A DNA stretch of 64,000 nucleotides. It comes from Rhodamnia argentea. Its lineage: Eukaryota; Streptophyta; Magnoliopsida; Myrtales; Myrtaceae. Below the pieces are notes generated by a model, which had not been told where the DNA came from, ran no database searches, and saw nothing but the letters and a program-made list of their open reading frames with translations. The stretch covers positions 1,798,001-1,862,000 of the forward strand of contig NC_063151.1 of NCBI RefSeq assembly GCF_020921035.1, written 5' to 3'. Below, one piece after another: positions 50,685-62,863 of this stretch (positions within the stretch are counted from its first letter, which is position 1; each line of letters begins with the position of its first letter). Made by a program: the position numbers and the translations under genes.

Positions 50685-51047
50685 TTATTTCTCATCGGGT
50701 AAGGCCTCGTTGATATTCTTCAAGTCCATCATGAGTTTGTTAAACTCATCTAAGTGAGCCCCGATAGATGTGCCTTCAGCCATCCGAAATCGAAACATCT
50801 TTTTCAACACATACAAGTGATTGTTCAAACCCTTTTTAACATAAAGTGCCCGAAGTTTAGTCCACAATGCTACGATATCCTTCTCCTCGGCTATCTCTAT
50901 CAACACCTTATCCGATAGGTACGACGTAATTATACTTCTCGCCTTCCTCATTAACACGTCATTTTTGGCATCTTTCATTGTTTTTGGCAACTTATCTTTG
51001 CCTTCCAATGCTTTGGCCAAACCTTGAGTGGTTAATAATGCCTTCAT
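50685..51047 (-). pseudogene. copia gag fragment
   Basis: 120 residues with the UBN2-type gag signature of plant copia elements: 'LALWTKLRALYVKKG'-like sequence, then 'LYVLKKMFRFRMAEGTSIGA', 'HLDEFNKLMMDL' and 'LPDEK'. It opens at an ATG about 160 bp inside the 5' LTR. The frame stops soon after. The nucleic-acid-binding knuckle near 50385-50430 reads 'CYHRNKVGHYRKDC', with Arg replacing the second Cys and a stop just upstream. Confidence 0.8.
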
Positions 51048-51205
51048 CTTGAGGCTCCATAATCCAAAGTTATATCTCCCATTAAACTTTTAATCTCAAT
51101 TTCGCTCTAGATATAATTGCAATAACATAATTTCCAAAACAATGATTAGATAAGCAAAAGCCCTAAATCAACTGCGTAAACTCTAACCGTAGCTCTGATA
51201 CCAAT

Positions 51206-51536
51206 TGTTGAGATAATAACGCGGAAACGCTAACGGATCTTACAAATAAGTCAATACAAAATCACCGGAGAAATTACGAGAAACGATAAAGGACACCGGA
51301 AATTACGTAATTCAATCCGAATGTCGATACCTACGTCCACGGGGAGAGCCCGCAATATAATCCACTATAATCGGAAAACTAAAATTACAATCACTCATGC
51401 ACTCGAGTATTTCCCGCACCTTCTTTTTCATTGGGCGGCTTTTTTTTCTTGTGCGGTTCAAGTCTTCTCTACAGCTTCGTCAAGAAACGTCCCTATACGT
51501 TTCTTTTAGATTTTGCTCAAGAAACATATCTCCACC

Positions 51537-51574
<38 letters not shown>

Positions 51575-51691
51575 ATCCTAATCCAAATAGAATTCTTTGG
51601 ATATCTTTCTTATCGGTTAACAAAATCAATTTATATTCTTCAATCGCGTTGGATTCCATAAACAGTTCAAATTCGAGATATTAATTTAACA
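51206..51691 (-). repeat. 5' LTR of the copia element (486 bp)
   Basis: It shares with its partner 'acaaataagtcaatac', 'aatgtcgatac', 'caagaaacgtccctat' and 'aatagaattctttggatat'. It contains a long TA microsatellite (about 51542-51571), much longer than the partner's. Identity in the aligned parts is roughly 85% by eye, so the insertion is not recent. Confidence 0.85.
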
Positions 51692-51696
51692 GATCC

Positions 51697-52999
51697 ATTG
51701 ACACTCTAACAACATCGATCTTGATCTTATAAGTTTATTCAAGATGCGCAAATTAATCTAGTTCACCCTCATCGTGATTTCGACAAATCCTTCGCAGCCA
51801 CGCTCGATCAATTCTCAAAACAAGGTGTCGTGATTTCACGAGCTAGCTGTAAAAGAACTTACATGCAGCTATCTAACCCTCTATGTAACATTAGAATGCA
51901 TTCAGATACCTGCACTACACATATAATTCCGATGTGACGGGCGTGCCGGACAACAAGGACAATCACCTAATCTTGTGCAGAATGCCGAGTATGATGACTC
52001 CTTGTTTTTATTTTAAATAATCCTAGCACAGTTGTTTAATAAATTAATGACGGTTAACAGCTGCAATGGCTTTTCTTTTCTTTCCCACAAAGAAACTGGC
52101 GGCTTTTGTCCGGGAGGAACGGATGGAATAATGGAATCCACCATTTGAATGACCCCCCTCCCTCCCTCTTGTCCCCCCGTACGATCTCATCTCCACCAGC
52201 TGTAGCACGTTCAAAATCCAACCCCCAGACCAACTAACATGGTCAAAGCCGAAGCGTCCTCAGTCGGCACGAAGCTCTCCTCGGATTGGGATTACGCGGG
52301 GCAAAACGAGATCCTGCGACATCAACGGCATAATTAATTCGTGTGGAGACTCTCTCTCCTCCCTCTCTCTCTCCATGTAATAATCATTATCAACAGTGTG
52401 GGTGTGGGATGGTGCAGTGCAGTAGAATCCAAAACATGCCTCGAGAAGCGTTGAACAGACACTTTGCTCTCCTATGCTGGTGAAACTTTGATTGTCGTCT
52501 GAAGTTCGAGTCCAATTTGGGTTCTCTAAGTGTTCCGATTTGGAGAAGCGTTCGGCAAAGTCTTCTTTGTATAGTGCTAAAATAAAGGGATTCAAGGCAT
52601 TGTATCTTAGAATGCATAGTTCGTGAAGTCGCTTAGCACCATTGGTAGAAACCGATTGCCTCGAGGAAATTCGGTTAGATGAACATCACGTCTTCTCTAA
52701 TTCTTTTCGAATTTATAGTATCCAGCAATATTATTATTGGAGTTATTATCGCTTTCTCATAGTTATCATGGTTATATTTTCTGAATAAAACAAACAGTTT
52801 ACGTATTCCCCCGATACGTTTACCTCTGTTTTCCAACACCACTGACAAAAATTTGTCTATGTTTCCTCGGTTCAAAACCTTGTTCTTTTACTTTTTTTGT
52901 CCAAACTTTATACTGATTCACGTGGTGTTCTTTCCTACACATAACAATAACAATATTGGATAAACCTTTCAGTATGTTGAACATACTGGCCCGTTCATT
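51697..52999. other. Intergenic, no gene recognised
   Basis: It contains only short frames, such as minus-strand 52260-52617, without motifs, and a CT run near 52349-52375. Confidence 0.45.
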
Positions 53000-53315
53000 A
53001 GAATTTGAAAAAATTATCCAATCAATCCTAAATCTATTACACCGATACTAATTTAGTACTGAGTTTTTCAATTTTTTCGATTTGGTCCAACACTCTTGCA
53101 CGAAATTCCTACGTAATCATTTCGGTCAATTTCTCCCTAAATCGTTGACGTGGCGGTCCAGTCGTTAGCGGTCATCCTACATGGCACATGACCACGTCGG
53201 CAATTTCCGGCGAAAATTGATTGGAATACCGAGCAAAGATTTAGGACTAAATTATCAAAATCGAAAAGATTAAAATTCAATTGTCATCCGTACATTAAGT
53301 TTATGAATAAAATTT
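53000..53315. mobile_element. Compact member of the long-inverted-repeat family
   Basis: Left words 'atccaatcaatcctaaatct' and 'caatttctccctaaatcgtt' are mirrored at the right by 'aatttccggcgaaaattgat' and 'gatttaggactaaattatca' (inverted). The centre keeps 'gacgtggcggtcca' and 'gcggtcatcctacatggcac', matching the inner arms of 731-1612. It looks like copies A/B with the core deleted, about 315 bp. Confidence 0.55.
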
Positions 53316-56300
53316 TGGCTTACCGACTCACTTTTAGAACATCGAAACCAATGGTGAGTGGAGCATATTATAAAAAAAGGAAAAAAGAAGAGATGAACAT
53401 CGTACGGAAGAATCCGAAACAGCCATGACGTTCCAACGATGCGAAGCAAAGCGAACGGCATGCGCAGCGCAGCAGATGTCAATGATCATCTTGTTGCTTC
53501 TTTGCTTCAGTTTCAAACTGCATAAAATATTTGAGGGGGATGGGAGCATGCACGTACAGCTAAAGCTTGTGTTTGGAGACTCAACTCATCATGCACGCCA
53601 TGCGCTCGGAAATAAGTGGGCTCATAATCGGAGCGATCATGCTTTGAGCCAATCGTGTTCGCCAAGCAATGAACAACTTTTCCCGGTTTGGATCGAACGA
53701 GAGATCAGAGAAACGAGGCAACCTCAGCGGTTTCAGGCCCATTGTCGGCAGTCTTGACCCGGTGGGTTTTCGGTAATCGCACGGCGTGTGCGAAGGGAGA
53801 TTGCCATAACTAATGAGGATTAGTCGGATGTCCGATTCTCGCATGGCCCGTTGATGTAAGAAGCAATGATCTCCCCTCCTTTCATTTGGCTGCATGTACA
53901 TAAGACAAATGCCTAGCGAAAAAGCTCGACATGAAGGAAAAAAAGAAGAAAGGCAATACTAGATAGGGGTCATAAGCTTATAGCACTTCGGCATCATGGG
54001 CCTGATACAATTGGATAACCCGATCCGAAGGGGAAATAAGACTAAATTGATTAATCATACGGGTCGACCCAACCCTCCTTTTCTGTAATTCGGGTTGGCC
54101 CAGAGGACGGTGTGGCTGCTGATGGCTGAAGACTACTTGGGCTTAAGGGCTTGTTGAGAATGAGATCTCACAGATTATGCTGCAAGAGAGACACTTTCCT
54201 GATCTTCGCATAACTGACAAGTCCCCTCACCACTGGGCGCCTTCTGGTTCACTGGCTTTCGGTTACGAGGTAACCTCACCAGAAGAAGGAAGCCGAAGGC
54301 TTCTGTAAGGGCCTCCGGTCCATGTCTAGTAACCTGACGTGCGATCTGAAGGCGTTTCTTATTTTTACCTGCCGATATCCGCATGCATTACACTCCTAAT
54401 ACCTTCGAAATTGTTTTTTCTTTCCTTGGAAAGAGGAAAATACCAGAAAGACCTCACTTTCAGCTTTTCGTTAGGCCTTTGAAGGACATGCTCAGGTCCG
54501 GTAGGGTAAGACTTTGAGGTGTTACAAAATTTGACGTGTTCAAACTGCTTATACTCTCATCTTCTATTATTCGGCTTCATGTGCTGTATTCTCAGATTGT
54601 TCATGAGCCTCCTTTAAGACTTATGAAAGAGTTTGGACTTTTGATCTCTCGAATTGTCATTCTCGGAGACGTCCCCTCGTGCCGGCTATGCAGAATGAAC
54701 TTACTGCCTTCTTTAATTTTCTTTTCTTGGTACAGTACTTAGACGAGGTGATCATGCGCATGTGGTTCTTGCAGCGCATCTGACGGGTGTCCGGAATTCG
54801 TCGATCAATATAAAGTCAACGCGTCCATCTTGCTACAGATATGAGATTGACAATGTGTGTGTTTTCTTTCTTGGTTACTTGTAACTGACAATATAGTTCT
54901 CTTTTCCCATCTTGAGGGAACCAAAATTTTCCGCGAGTGTTGAAAAAAATGACAATGGAGATTAAGTTCATCCTACCCCACCAACTAGATTAGCTTGTCT
55001 TAGCCATCATGCCCTGTTTGCTTTCCTGACAAATTTGATGCAGAACGACTCGTAAACACTGGCTCGTTTTTGTTCGCGCCTACACCATTCCATCATCCAC
55101 AACGACGGGAGCTCATGCAGTGCGTCCATGTATTATCGAGACTCGGCTTTCCTTTTGAGCGGGGGATATGGCTTGAGCTACGACTTCTCCACAGGCTTTG
55201 TACAAGGAAAGATCCTTTCCTCATCGTCCATATGGCTTGACACGCTCGTATCGATCGCCTGATGCGACTCGCCCATTAGCTCCTACCATCTTGTGTTTTG
55301 CCAATGTCCAACCTGTCAAATGACAAGGTGTGTAATCATGTTTGTTGACTGCAACTCCAAGGATTCGACGGAATTGACACTAGTGGCATTGCTTTTCACT
55401 CTTTAAAAAATAACACGGGATGTCCTTTTTCTTTTTGCACTGTGAGCTTTTCCATTAAGTATGCAAGAACTTTTGACCATCGATCTCCAAAATGTGGCCT
55501 TTTTCTTTGTTCTGATGTGCTGTGGTTGTTGATTGTGTTCCCCCTTTATATGGTACTGCTTTTTCCTCAGTTCAAACATGGTCTTGTTTGTTGTGTTTCC
55601 CTCCTGACTTTTGACATTTGCCCTTGAGAATTTCCATTTCTTGTATAGTTAGTTCACTAATTCCTGAATAGTCTGAACTACCATATTATCTCCCTTTGAG
55701 ACCTTGTAGTTTGATGTGATGATGTGATTGATATGCATAAAATTGTCAAATGCCATCTGGTCAGAATGAAAACGATTCAGACGAACACATTGGACAATAA
55801 TTTCGTGCTTTTCCTCGCGATTTTTCAAAATTTTCAGATAGTCAAGATTCATAATTGAGTAGACATGCGCAATAGCTGTGCACATGCGAGGTTTTGTTTC
55901 GATTGCCCGTACAGGACCTTTCATTCCACCTTTGGTCCCTAATCTCCCTCTAATCGCAATTGCGACGGTTAAAAAGACACAAGAAACATGATAATTCACT
56001 ACTGTAGAAGACAAGGTCCAAACTTATTATGACCACCAAATCATAAAACAAGCTTAAACAGTCTCCTTATCCAGAATTCTGCTATAGGAATAAGTGTAAT
56101 TATGTTGGTGAAGTTCAGATTGAGAAACAGAGTGTGAGATTGCATGGTCAAAGTGAAAAAAAAGCCTCTCTGGGCATGTGCAGGAACATTCCCAGTGATT
56201 TTGTACTTATAGCAGGACCCCAATTGAAAAGCTCATCAATCATGCAATTGCCATTAATCATTAGCTCTGTGACCCTCTGTCTAACCACTTCCCTCCAATT

Positions 56301-56438
56301 TGCAACATCTCAATAATACCGATACAAGCCTCTAACTTTCGTTGTTTCAGAAATTTTCCTCTCACCTTGCTTCTTAGGCTTTTGGCTTTTCCGTTCTTAG
56401 TTTCACTACTTGACAGACTGATATTCCAAAAGGACTAG
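53316..56438. other. Intergenic, no gene recognised
   Basis: Frames at 53425-53901, 54175-54384 and 55649-56014 lack motifs and splice context. About 54120-54400 is less AT-rich than its surroundings and may be a captured fragment, but I cannot identify a source. Confidence 0.4.
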
Positions 56439-59400
56439 CTAGATTTCACTCAATGCTGTAAAAACTGGCGACCGAGAACCGTTAACTGGAGCTGGAATGA
56501 GCCGGGTTGAGTGCAACCAAGAGCTTATGCAACCTGGAGCATTAGTAAACTCAGGAGCTGATACAGGCCTTCCAAGCAGCATATTCAAGCACGTTCTATC
56601 AGGGGCATCATCTTGCGAGCTGCCTAAACTGGTGACAGTAGAGGATGGATCTGCGAAACTAGCGCGTCCTCTATTCCCCTCATCCGAAATGTGCTGCAGC
56701 GCCATTGACAATGATGAGATTTGGTTACTCCTGGCAATCGAATTCTGATCTAGTGATTTAGCAACATCATCCGGTTGTCCCCGAGGGGACTCGTGCAGAA
56801 CCATCTTCCAGCCTTGGCCATTCACGTCGATGCTCTCAGGCCCGTTGGCTACACCACTAGTGAGATAGCCCATGTCGTATCCTGGTGCAGCTTCTTTGTT
56901 TCGCCTCACAAGCTCTCCTGCGAGGAGGGTATTGCTGGTCATGATCTTCTCGACGTCGTACCTCGACACGTTGAAATTGGTGACCGCATTCACGCCCCGA
57001 AACTTGATGGCTGCTATGTCGTACGCCTCAGCTGCTTCCTCTTGCGTGGCTGATATAATGGAAGCATTAGGACTTAAATCAAATGATACCCTAAAGAATG
57101 GTGCTTTCAGAGAACAATGACGATGATTGCCAATCCTTCATGTGTAGGGAGCACAGCCCATAGTCCTGCCCCATAAAAGTTACATTGCCATCTTCATCCT
57201 CATACATCTTTTTTCTTTCAACAGACGGGGTAGAAAGAGGCAAGAACAGGAAAATAATGAACCAATCACTGACGCCAGGAAAGAGAACTTGGGAATTAGA
57301 GGTTCATTGAACGAGCCGTTATGTGAAAATTGACGATAGACCGTTGAACAGAAACAAGAAAACAAGGACCGTCGTAAACATAAGTTTTTTTTTTTTTTTT
57401 TTTTTTTTTGGTGACCCAGGGAACCCCCGCACGGCCGGCAGCCGGGGGTAAACCCTGGGGGCAACACGTGCTAGCCACCACACACGTGCCACCAGGTAAG
57501 TCACCATGCGACGTCCCTGGGATTCGAACACTCGACCTTTTGCGAGAGAAAGAGTGCTCGAACCAGCGGCGCCACTCAGGTGAGTGGTGTCGTAAACATA
57601 AGTTGAATGCCATGGAACAACAGAAAATCGGGAGAACTTGGTAAAGAAAAGAGGCAGCTCCACAACAGCAGACTAACAATGTAACTTTGAGAACTTACTG
57701 AATGTCCCAAGATAAAGATCCTTGTTTCCAGTAACTCTGCCGATTCGAGCTTGCCATCTTCCATGCTGGTGATGTCTGTAGGCACCAAATAGCCGAACGC
57801 AATTTTTGTAAGAAATAAATAGGACAAAAGAACCAAAATAATTCTTCAACAGATAGTAGAAGAAGGCAACCTTGTCACTCCTCGGTATATTGAAGCTCCC
57901 CTTGAGAATCCACTGCTTCTCCTGCATTATGCATGCAACTGGTCAATGTCAGTCTCGGATAGCCAATCTGAAGAAGCAAATTTCGCGAGAGAGACAATGT
58001 GCAAAAACTTTTACCTCCTTAGGTGGGCAATGTATTCAAGGCGACTCATTGTCTTCATCTCCTCAAGTTCTTTCCGATAATTTTCTAACTGCAACGTTCC
58101 ACAAGAAGACTATGGCATCGTGCTGTGATAGCTGAAATGATTTACATAATGTGGCAAAGTGGGACAGGGTATTCTCATACCGAAAAATTTATGTGGGTTG
58201 AAGGTCCCCAGTATTTGAGGGCGGCAAGATCATACGCTCTTGCGGCTTTCTCTTCCGTATCATAACCCCCTGAAAAAAAACCAATTAGGAAGGATGCACA
58301 ATTGCTGAAGAAACAAAGAGTGTTTCCATCAAATATGTGATATCTAAATCCGGTCTCAAACTTTAGGGAAAAGGTCATACCTAAGTAAACTGCGGTTCGA
58401 CATCAATTGCAATTGCATTCCCAGGGAGCACACAAACAAAGAGCAACCAGTCAAGCTCATGAATATCAGAGGGACCACGAATTTCAGTCAAAAGAGCAAA
58501 AGGCCAAACACACACATGCCTGTACAATGATTCAGCTTTTCGGAAAGAAAGAGGAAAAACTGACCTTGCCTTCCTTTCCTAGACTGTCCTTCCTTCTTAC
58601 AACTGTTATCCCAAAGATGAGCTTCATATCTACCGGTCCATCTATGCCTGGCGAAGAAGGTAAAAACACACTTGTAAAACCACAAACCAAGAACTAGGAA
58701 AATGGACCGACGAGCCGAAAGACAGTTCAGTAAGGAAACAAATGCATCGAAAGCGCAGACTGCGGTCAAGAATGATGAAGGGTTCGTCTTGAACTAACAA
58801 TTATTGTGCACTTAACTTCGTTACAAGCAGCAAAAACAAAACGCAAAACGCCCTAACCTTGTAACCCCTCTGTACTGAGATGTCCTCTGGCCAAATGTGT
58901 CAATGGACTTCCTAGGCACAGGCAGCTTTTTGTCCGCTTCTAGTGCTCTCTTCCTGGTTTCTATGGCCAAGGACTCGGTGTTGATGGCTGGTGAGAATTG
59001 CCTTGGAGCTGTGAGGGCAACACAACCGGACTGAATCTGTGGACAGAAACCGCCAGATTCTTTTCCATTCACGCTCACACTCCCAGAGACTGCACAATCA
59101 TCAACACCAACCAAGTTTCCCAAGCGAGACATGCCATTTGTTTCTTCCTCCATTGATGCTCTGTACACTAGCTCAGAGTATCTCAACTGGGCTTCCCCAT
59201 CTTGTCTTCCATTGTAGTGAACTCCAAGAAAGTCCTCTAGTTTTGGTGCTGAACTTGGCATCATCCCTGAAGAACAAAAAAAAATGCCCATAAAAGGACA
59301 AGAATTTGCCGAGGACGATAAAACTGAAGCTATGAGCCAATCCTGGAGCAGAAGCAGAATCACATTTGATTGTTGGTTAAGGGAAAAAAACAACAAGCAC

Positions 59401-59635
59401 CTTCTGGCTGTGACCTAGTGAGAGCTTCCATGAGACAAAGAGACCCATCTGACTTGACGGGCATTGCACACAATGGAGGGTGAAAGAAGCCAGCATTACC
59501 AACTTCTCCAACCTCATAGGAGAGGCTGAGAGGTACAGAACCAGAGTCAGTAGTGACAGAAGGAAACCTGGCTTGGTGACAATATGGATGATGATGCTGA
59601 TGATGGGGTTGAGATGAAGAAACGTCCATTTTCAT
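56439..59635 (-). CDS. AINTEGUMENTA-like double-AP2 transcription factor
   Basis: Nuclear DNA-binding factor of the AP2 family ANT/AIL clade, which promotes growth and meristem competence. Exons (minus): 59635-59401, 59266-58858, 58647-58565, 58389-58381, 58269-58181, 58088-58015, 57921-57871, 57775-57699 and 57049-56439. All join in phase, giving 545 residues. AP2 repeat 1 starts at '[20 protein letters not shown]' (about 207) and includes '[20 protein letters not shown]'. Repeat 2 starts at '[20 protein letters not shown]' (about 308) and includes '[20 protein letters not shown]' and '[13 protein letters not shown]'. The linker is '[20 protein letters not shown]'. Exon 4 is a 9 nt micro-exon encoding VYL, a known hallmark of the ANT lineage. 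A pre-domain 'APKLEDFLG' motif is present. The long last exon, 202 residues past the splice, is Ser-rich. A SINE sits in the last intron. '[11 protein letters not shown]' points to the euANT group; the exact orthologue is not decided. Confidence 0.93.
57387..57588 (-). mobile_element. Full-length tRNA-derived SINE with 16 bp target duplication
   Basis: On the minus strand the element starts near 'CACCACTCACCTGAGTGGCG', carries box A in 'GGCGCCGCTGGTTCGAGC' (about 57555-57572) and box B 'GTGTTCGAATCCC' (about 57519-57531), and ends in a poly-A tail (57387-57409 as T on the plus strand). The 16 bp GTCGTAAACATAAGTT occurs exactly at 57371-57386 and 57589-57604, a perfect target duplication. It lies in intron 8 (57050-57698) of the AP2 gene, antisense in tail sequence but same-strand as the gene. 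The intact duplication and long tail indicate a young insertion. Confidence 0.9.
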
Positions 59636-62600
59636 GTAGGAGGATTAAATATGGGGATGTCTTCTATGAGGCTGCATCTGCCAGAATATTTCAATCATTG
59701 GGAAGCTAAATAAAACCAACTAATCATTTCAAAATCTCCTGCTTCCCTCTCTCCCTTCACCAAAGCTTGGTTTCTTGTCCGGGCATTCAACAAAATATTT
59801 ATGGAACTTCTTACTCCTCAGCTAAGCAAAGCACCCAGAAGCTCTCTCTCTCTCTCTCTCGAAAAGGAACAAAACTGGTCCCTTAGGAGACCAGCAGGCC
59901 ATGCTCGGGAGATGGAGAGAGTGCGCCATTTCTAATCACCTTATATGTAACTTTCATCATGGGGATCTGTGAACATAGTTAGAAAGAATAAGGGAGACAG
60001 TTGGAATGGGTTCCAGCCAAAAGCGTTTTCAAGCTCCATTTTCACTAAAAAATTTGGAGCGTAGCGTTGTTTGGGTTGCTAATAAGTGTCGTTAAATAGC
60101 AAGAAAAACAAAATTGTCCTCTGCTTTATTTAGTGTGCTGACAGATATGTCTGAATCATCTCTTCAGTTTACAGTGAGCACGTTATTGAATACTCTCGAG
60201 ATACTTTTTAAATAGTTCGGTCTTCAGAATTATATTCACACATAATACGAGAACCGTCGGTGCATTGAAATTTAAAAGCCTCAAATCTTCTTTTATTTAA
60301 ATTGTTAATCCTCATGGTTGCGAGGAAAATTTTGAGCCAATCATGTTTCTCTATTCGGAGATTTAGCAAATTCTCCGCGCCTTGTCGCGACACACACACA
60401 CACTCTCTCTCTCTCTTAAACATACACATTCAACGACAACGAGGGGTAAGAAAATGGCGTCTGGGAGTAGGTGGATTACGCCAGTGGAGACAGGGAGGAC
60501 GCAAGTCTTAATGGCCGATTTGCTTTTATTCACAGCGACAGATTTGTGGGACAGAAGCTCTGTCCGTTTGGCGTCCCTTTTGTCAATTTCTTCAGCCCTG
60601 CCTCTGCGCCATTCCAGCAAGTCTTGCATTCTCCTTATGCATGTGAATCAATCATCAAATCCGTGCAGAACTCATACGGTGTGACGATTGAGACTAAGTG
60701 GACTCACACACATCAAAAGCGCGTAAGAATTTTTCAAGCCACTCTCTACTATGCATTGCTACTTCATCTAATGACCGGTAACCCTCTTCGTGGATACATT
60801 GAGTTCGATCCCTTGCACACCCTTCTCTTTATTTTCGAAGTTCCAATTATTTCGGTAAATCTCTAGAGTTGGTCAAGGCACATGAGATTGCAACTTAAGA
60901 ACCGAAGGTTATCCATTCGAATCTCATTGATTACGTGCAAATTATTTTGGGTAAGGTCATCTACACAGATCAATGCGGGTGAACTTCACCTGTGTGGGAA
61001 TCAAGTTAGTTGGTCTCCATATCCATGCACCCTAACTATACAAGAAAAGAAAAGAAGAAAGTTGTTACAATGGTCGATAGAGTCATTGACACTATATCAT
61101 ATCGCATGATGGAAGCAAGACACTTATAAATAGCTACATACCTTAAAATCGATGGTGTTTTATTAGATTATCCGGATAAGACAACTGATGCACTGCTTTA
61201 ATTTTCCTCTATTAATACTCTGTTTTTGCTGCGATTTTCGAGTTTGTCCTCGTGATGCTGCTGATGAAAGGTTTCAGGAGAAAAATCCATGAACGCGTGA
61301 GTGCATGGAGTTCTGCATGAAAAGGGTTTGAAAGGGGAGACAGATTTTCCAACATGAATGATGAAATGGGAGGGTCATACCGCATGATTTTTGAAATATG
61401 AGAGGGAAAGATCGAAGTACGAAAAGCAAAAACGAAAGGGGGGGTGCGTTGCACGTATTGATTATATCGCAATGATGATCGAATCCATTACGAACAGTGA
61501 ACTGGCCAGGCCACTTGGGAAACCTTTCTTTTCTTTTCTTTTTTTCTTTGGGTCTTTGGACAGCACTCGTTACGTCTCAGGTTAATCATCCTGTTCACGA
61601 GATCCATTTTTCGTTAGTGGGTAAGCAAGAATGGTATTGGTGGGGTTTTGCTAAAAAGAAGACATTTCTCTTTATTGCTGTCGGGGGATGGAGATGATGC
61701 TTTCTCTCCGCATCCTTCAGCTGGCTATGAGAAGACTTCAATGGAGTTAAAACTTCGTCCTCCATTGTACAGGTGAGGCCGTGATGTGTGGAGGAAGGAG
61801 ATCTAACAAAGGGGTGAGCAATAAATAGCAGATAGGAAGAAGCCGCGAGACGCTTTCCGACAAGCTCTAGTCTTTTCTCCTAAAAGATCTCAGAGACGAC
61901 CTATTAACTTCTTCTACCTTCCCCCTTGCTCTATGCAGAGAGACGAGCAGAACCCTGATAACGACCTCCCCTGACAACGACCTCCCCTGACCATACATTA
62001 AAACCTCCTCGCTTGACTGGAGAAGCAATCAAAGCCCAGCGCACCAGCTTAATCCGAAAGAGCGTACAGCTTTCGAAATTGTGAAGAAAGTAGGTTTCAT
62101 ATGCTACCTCCGCTTATACTCGTCTAGGCAATGTGAGACTATGACGGAGGAGAATTGATATCTAAGACTAACTCGTCAACATGTCAAAACTCCATGGTAA
62201 TACTCGGTTTTTAGGGTCAAGAGATTAGGGCCATATGCAAGTCCACCTGCTCACTGTAAAATCTTGAAAAGAAAAATTAGATTTGAAGTACTGATCATTG
62301 CGGAAACAAGACAGATTATAGTACATTTTTTGTTTTAGTCAACATTTGAATTCGTGAAACGATTGCTTTATAATGAGCTTGATTGCGTTCATGCAATAAA
62401 TGTGTCAACATGCTCTGAACAATTACAATGAACTTGTTCGTTACTGGATTACGAGTTGGCCCACTTAACCTATCCAAACACACAAACCAAATTTGACTGG
62501 CAAGAACCCGAGCAAACCAAGCCCTGTACTTCTTCAATCTCAATGAAAATTAGCCCATTTTTTAATACAGCAAACAAAAGATGGCATTTACATATCAAGT

Positions 62601-62863
62601 CAAGAACTCTGGAAGTGATCTATGAAACAATTGTTCCTTAACACTACTTTCTCAGAGATTCCATTCAGCCCTTAAATGGAGCTCAAACAAGCTTCGGAAG
62701 CTTGCTTTTGGCACATGCAAGTGAAGCACAGATCAATCTTCAAAATTGGGTCGTCCTAACAAAGCAGCGACTCTATCCTCTTCGTGGTGCTTAAAGATGT
62801 ACATTAACAAATAGGCATAGAAACAGAAGCTGGAACGTGCACAAAGGACATAACCCATAACCA
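59636..62863. other. AP2 gene promoter region and intergenic DNA
   Basis: The AP2 5' leader contains a CT run (about 59842-59860). A possible SINE relic lies at 60862-61035. Frames at 60302-60866 (both strands) and 61391-61697 have no recognised motif. The last 250 bp before 62864 are probably the 3'UTR of the minus-strand gene at the right edge. Confidence 0.45.
60862..61035 (+). mobile_element. Possible tRNA-derived SINE relic
   Basis: Box-A-like 'gagttggtcaaggcaca' (60866-60882) is followed by box-B-like 'atccattcgaatctcat' (60911-60927), with standard order and spacing of about 35 bp. The body reads 'cacctgtgtgggaatcaag', as in plant SINE bodies. No tail or target duplication was found. 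Confidence 0.45.

Larger units (their letters stand above)
47213..51691 (-). mobile_element. Decayed Ty1/copia LTR retrotransposon
   Basis: LTRs at 51206-51691 (5', minus orientation) and 47213-47848 (3') flank a 3.36 kb interior. On the minus strand LTRs begin TGTTAAATT and end CTCAACA. Directly inside the 5' LTR is the primer site TGGTATCAGAGC (about 51191-51202). Domain order gag, protease, integrase, then RNase H end fits copia; the reverse transcriptase is essentially missing. The frames are broken by stops and gaps. Flanking pentamers TATCC (47208-47212) and GATCC (51692-51696) may be a diverged target duplication. The interior is shorter than intact copia elements. It is inactive by itself. 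Confidence 0.9.

Noticed and set aside
54175-54384. Possible organellar insertion or gene fragment
   Set aside because: It is less AT-rich than its surroundings, but I recognise no organellar gene or protein motif.
60302-60866. Overlapping 69-131 residue frames on both strands
   Set aside because: No family signature; partly CA/CT repeat; no consistent splice structure.
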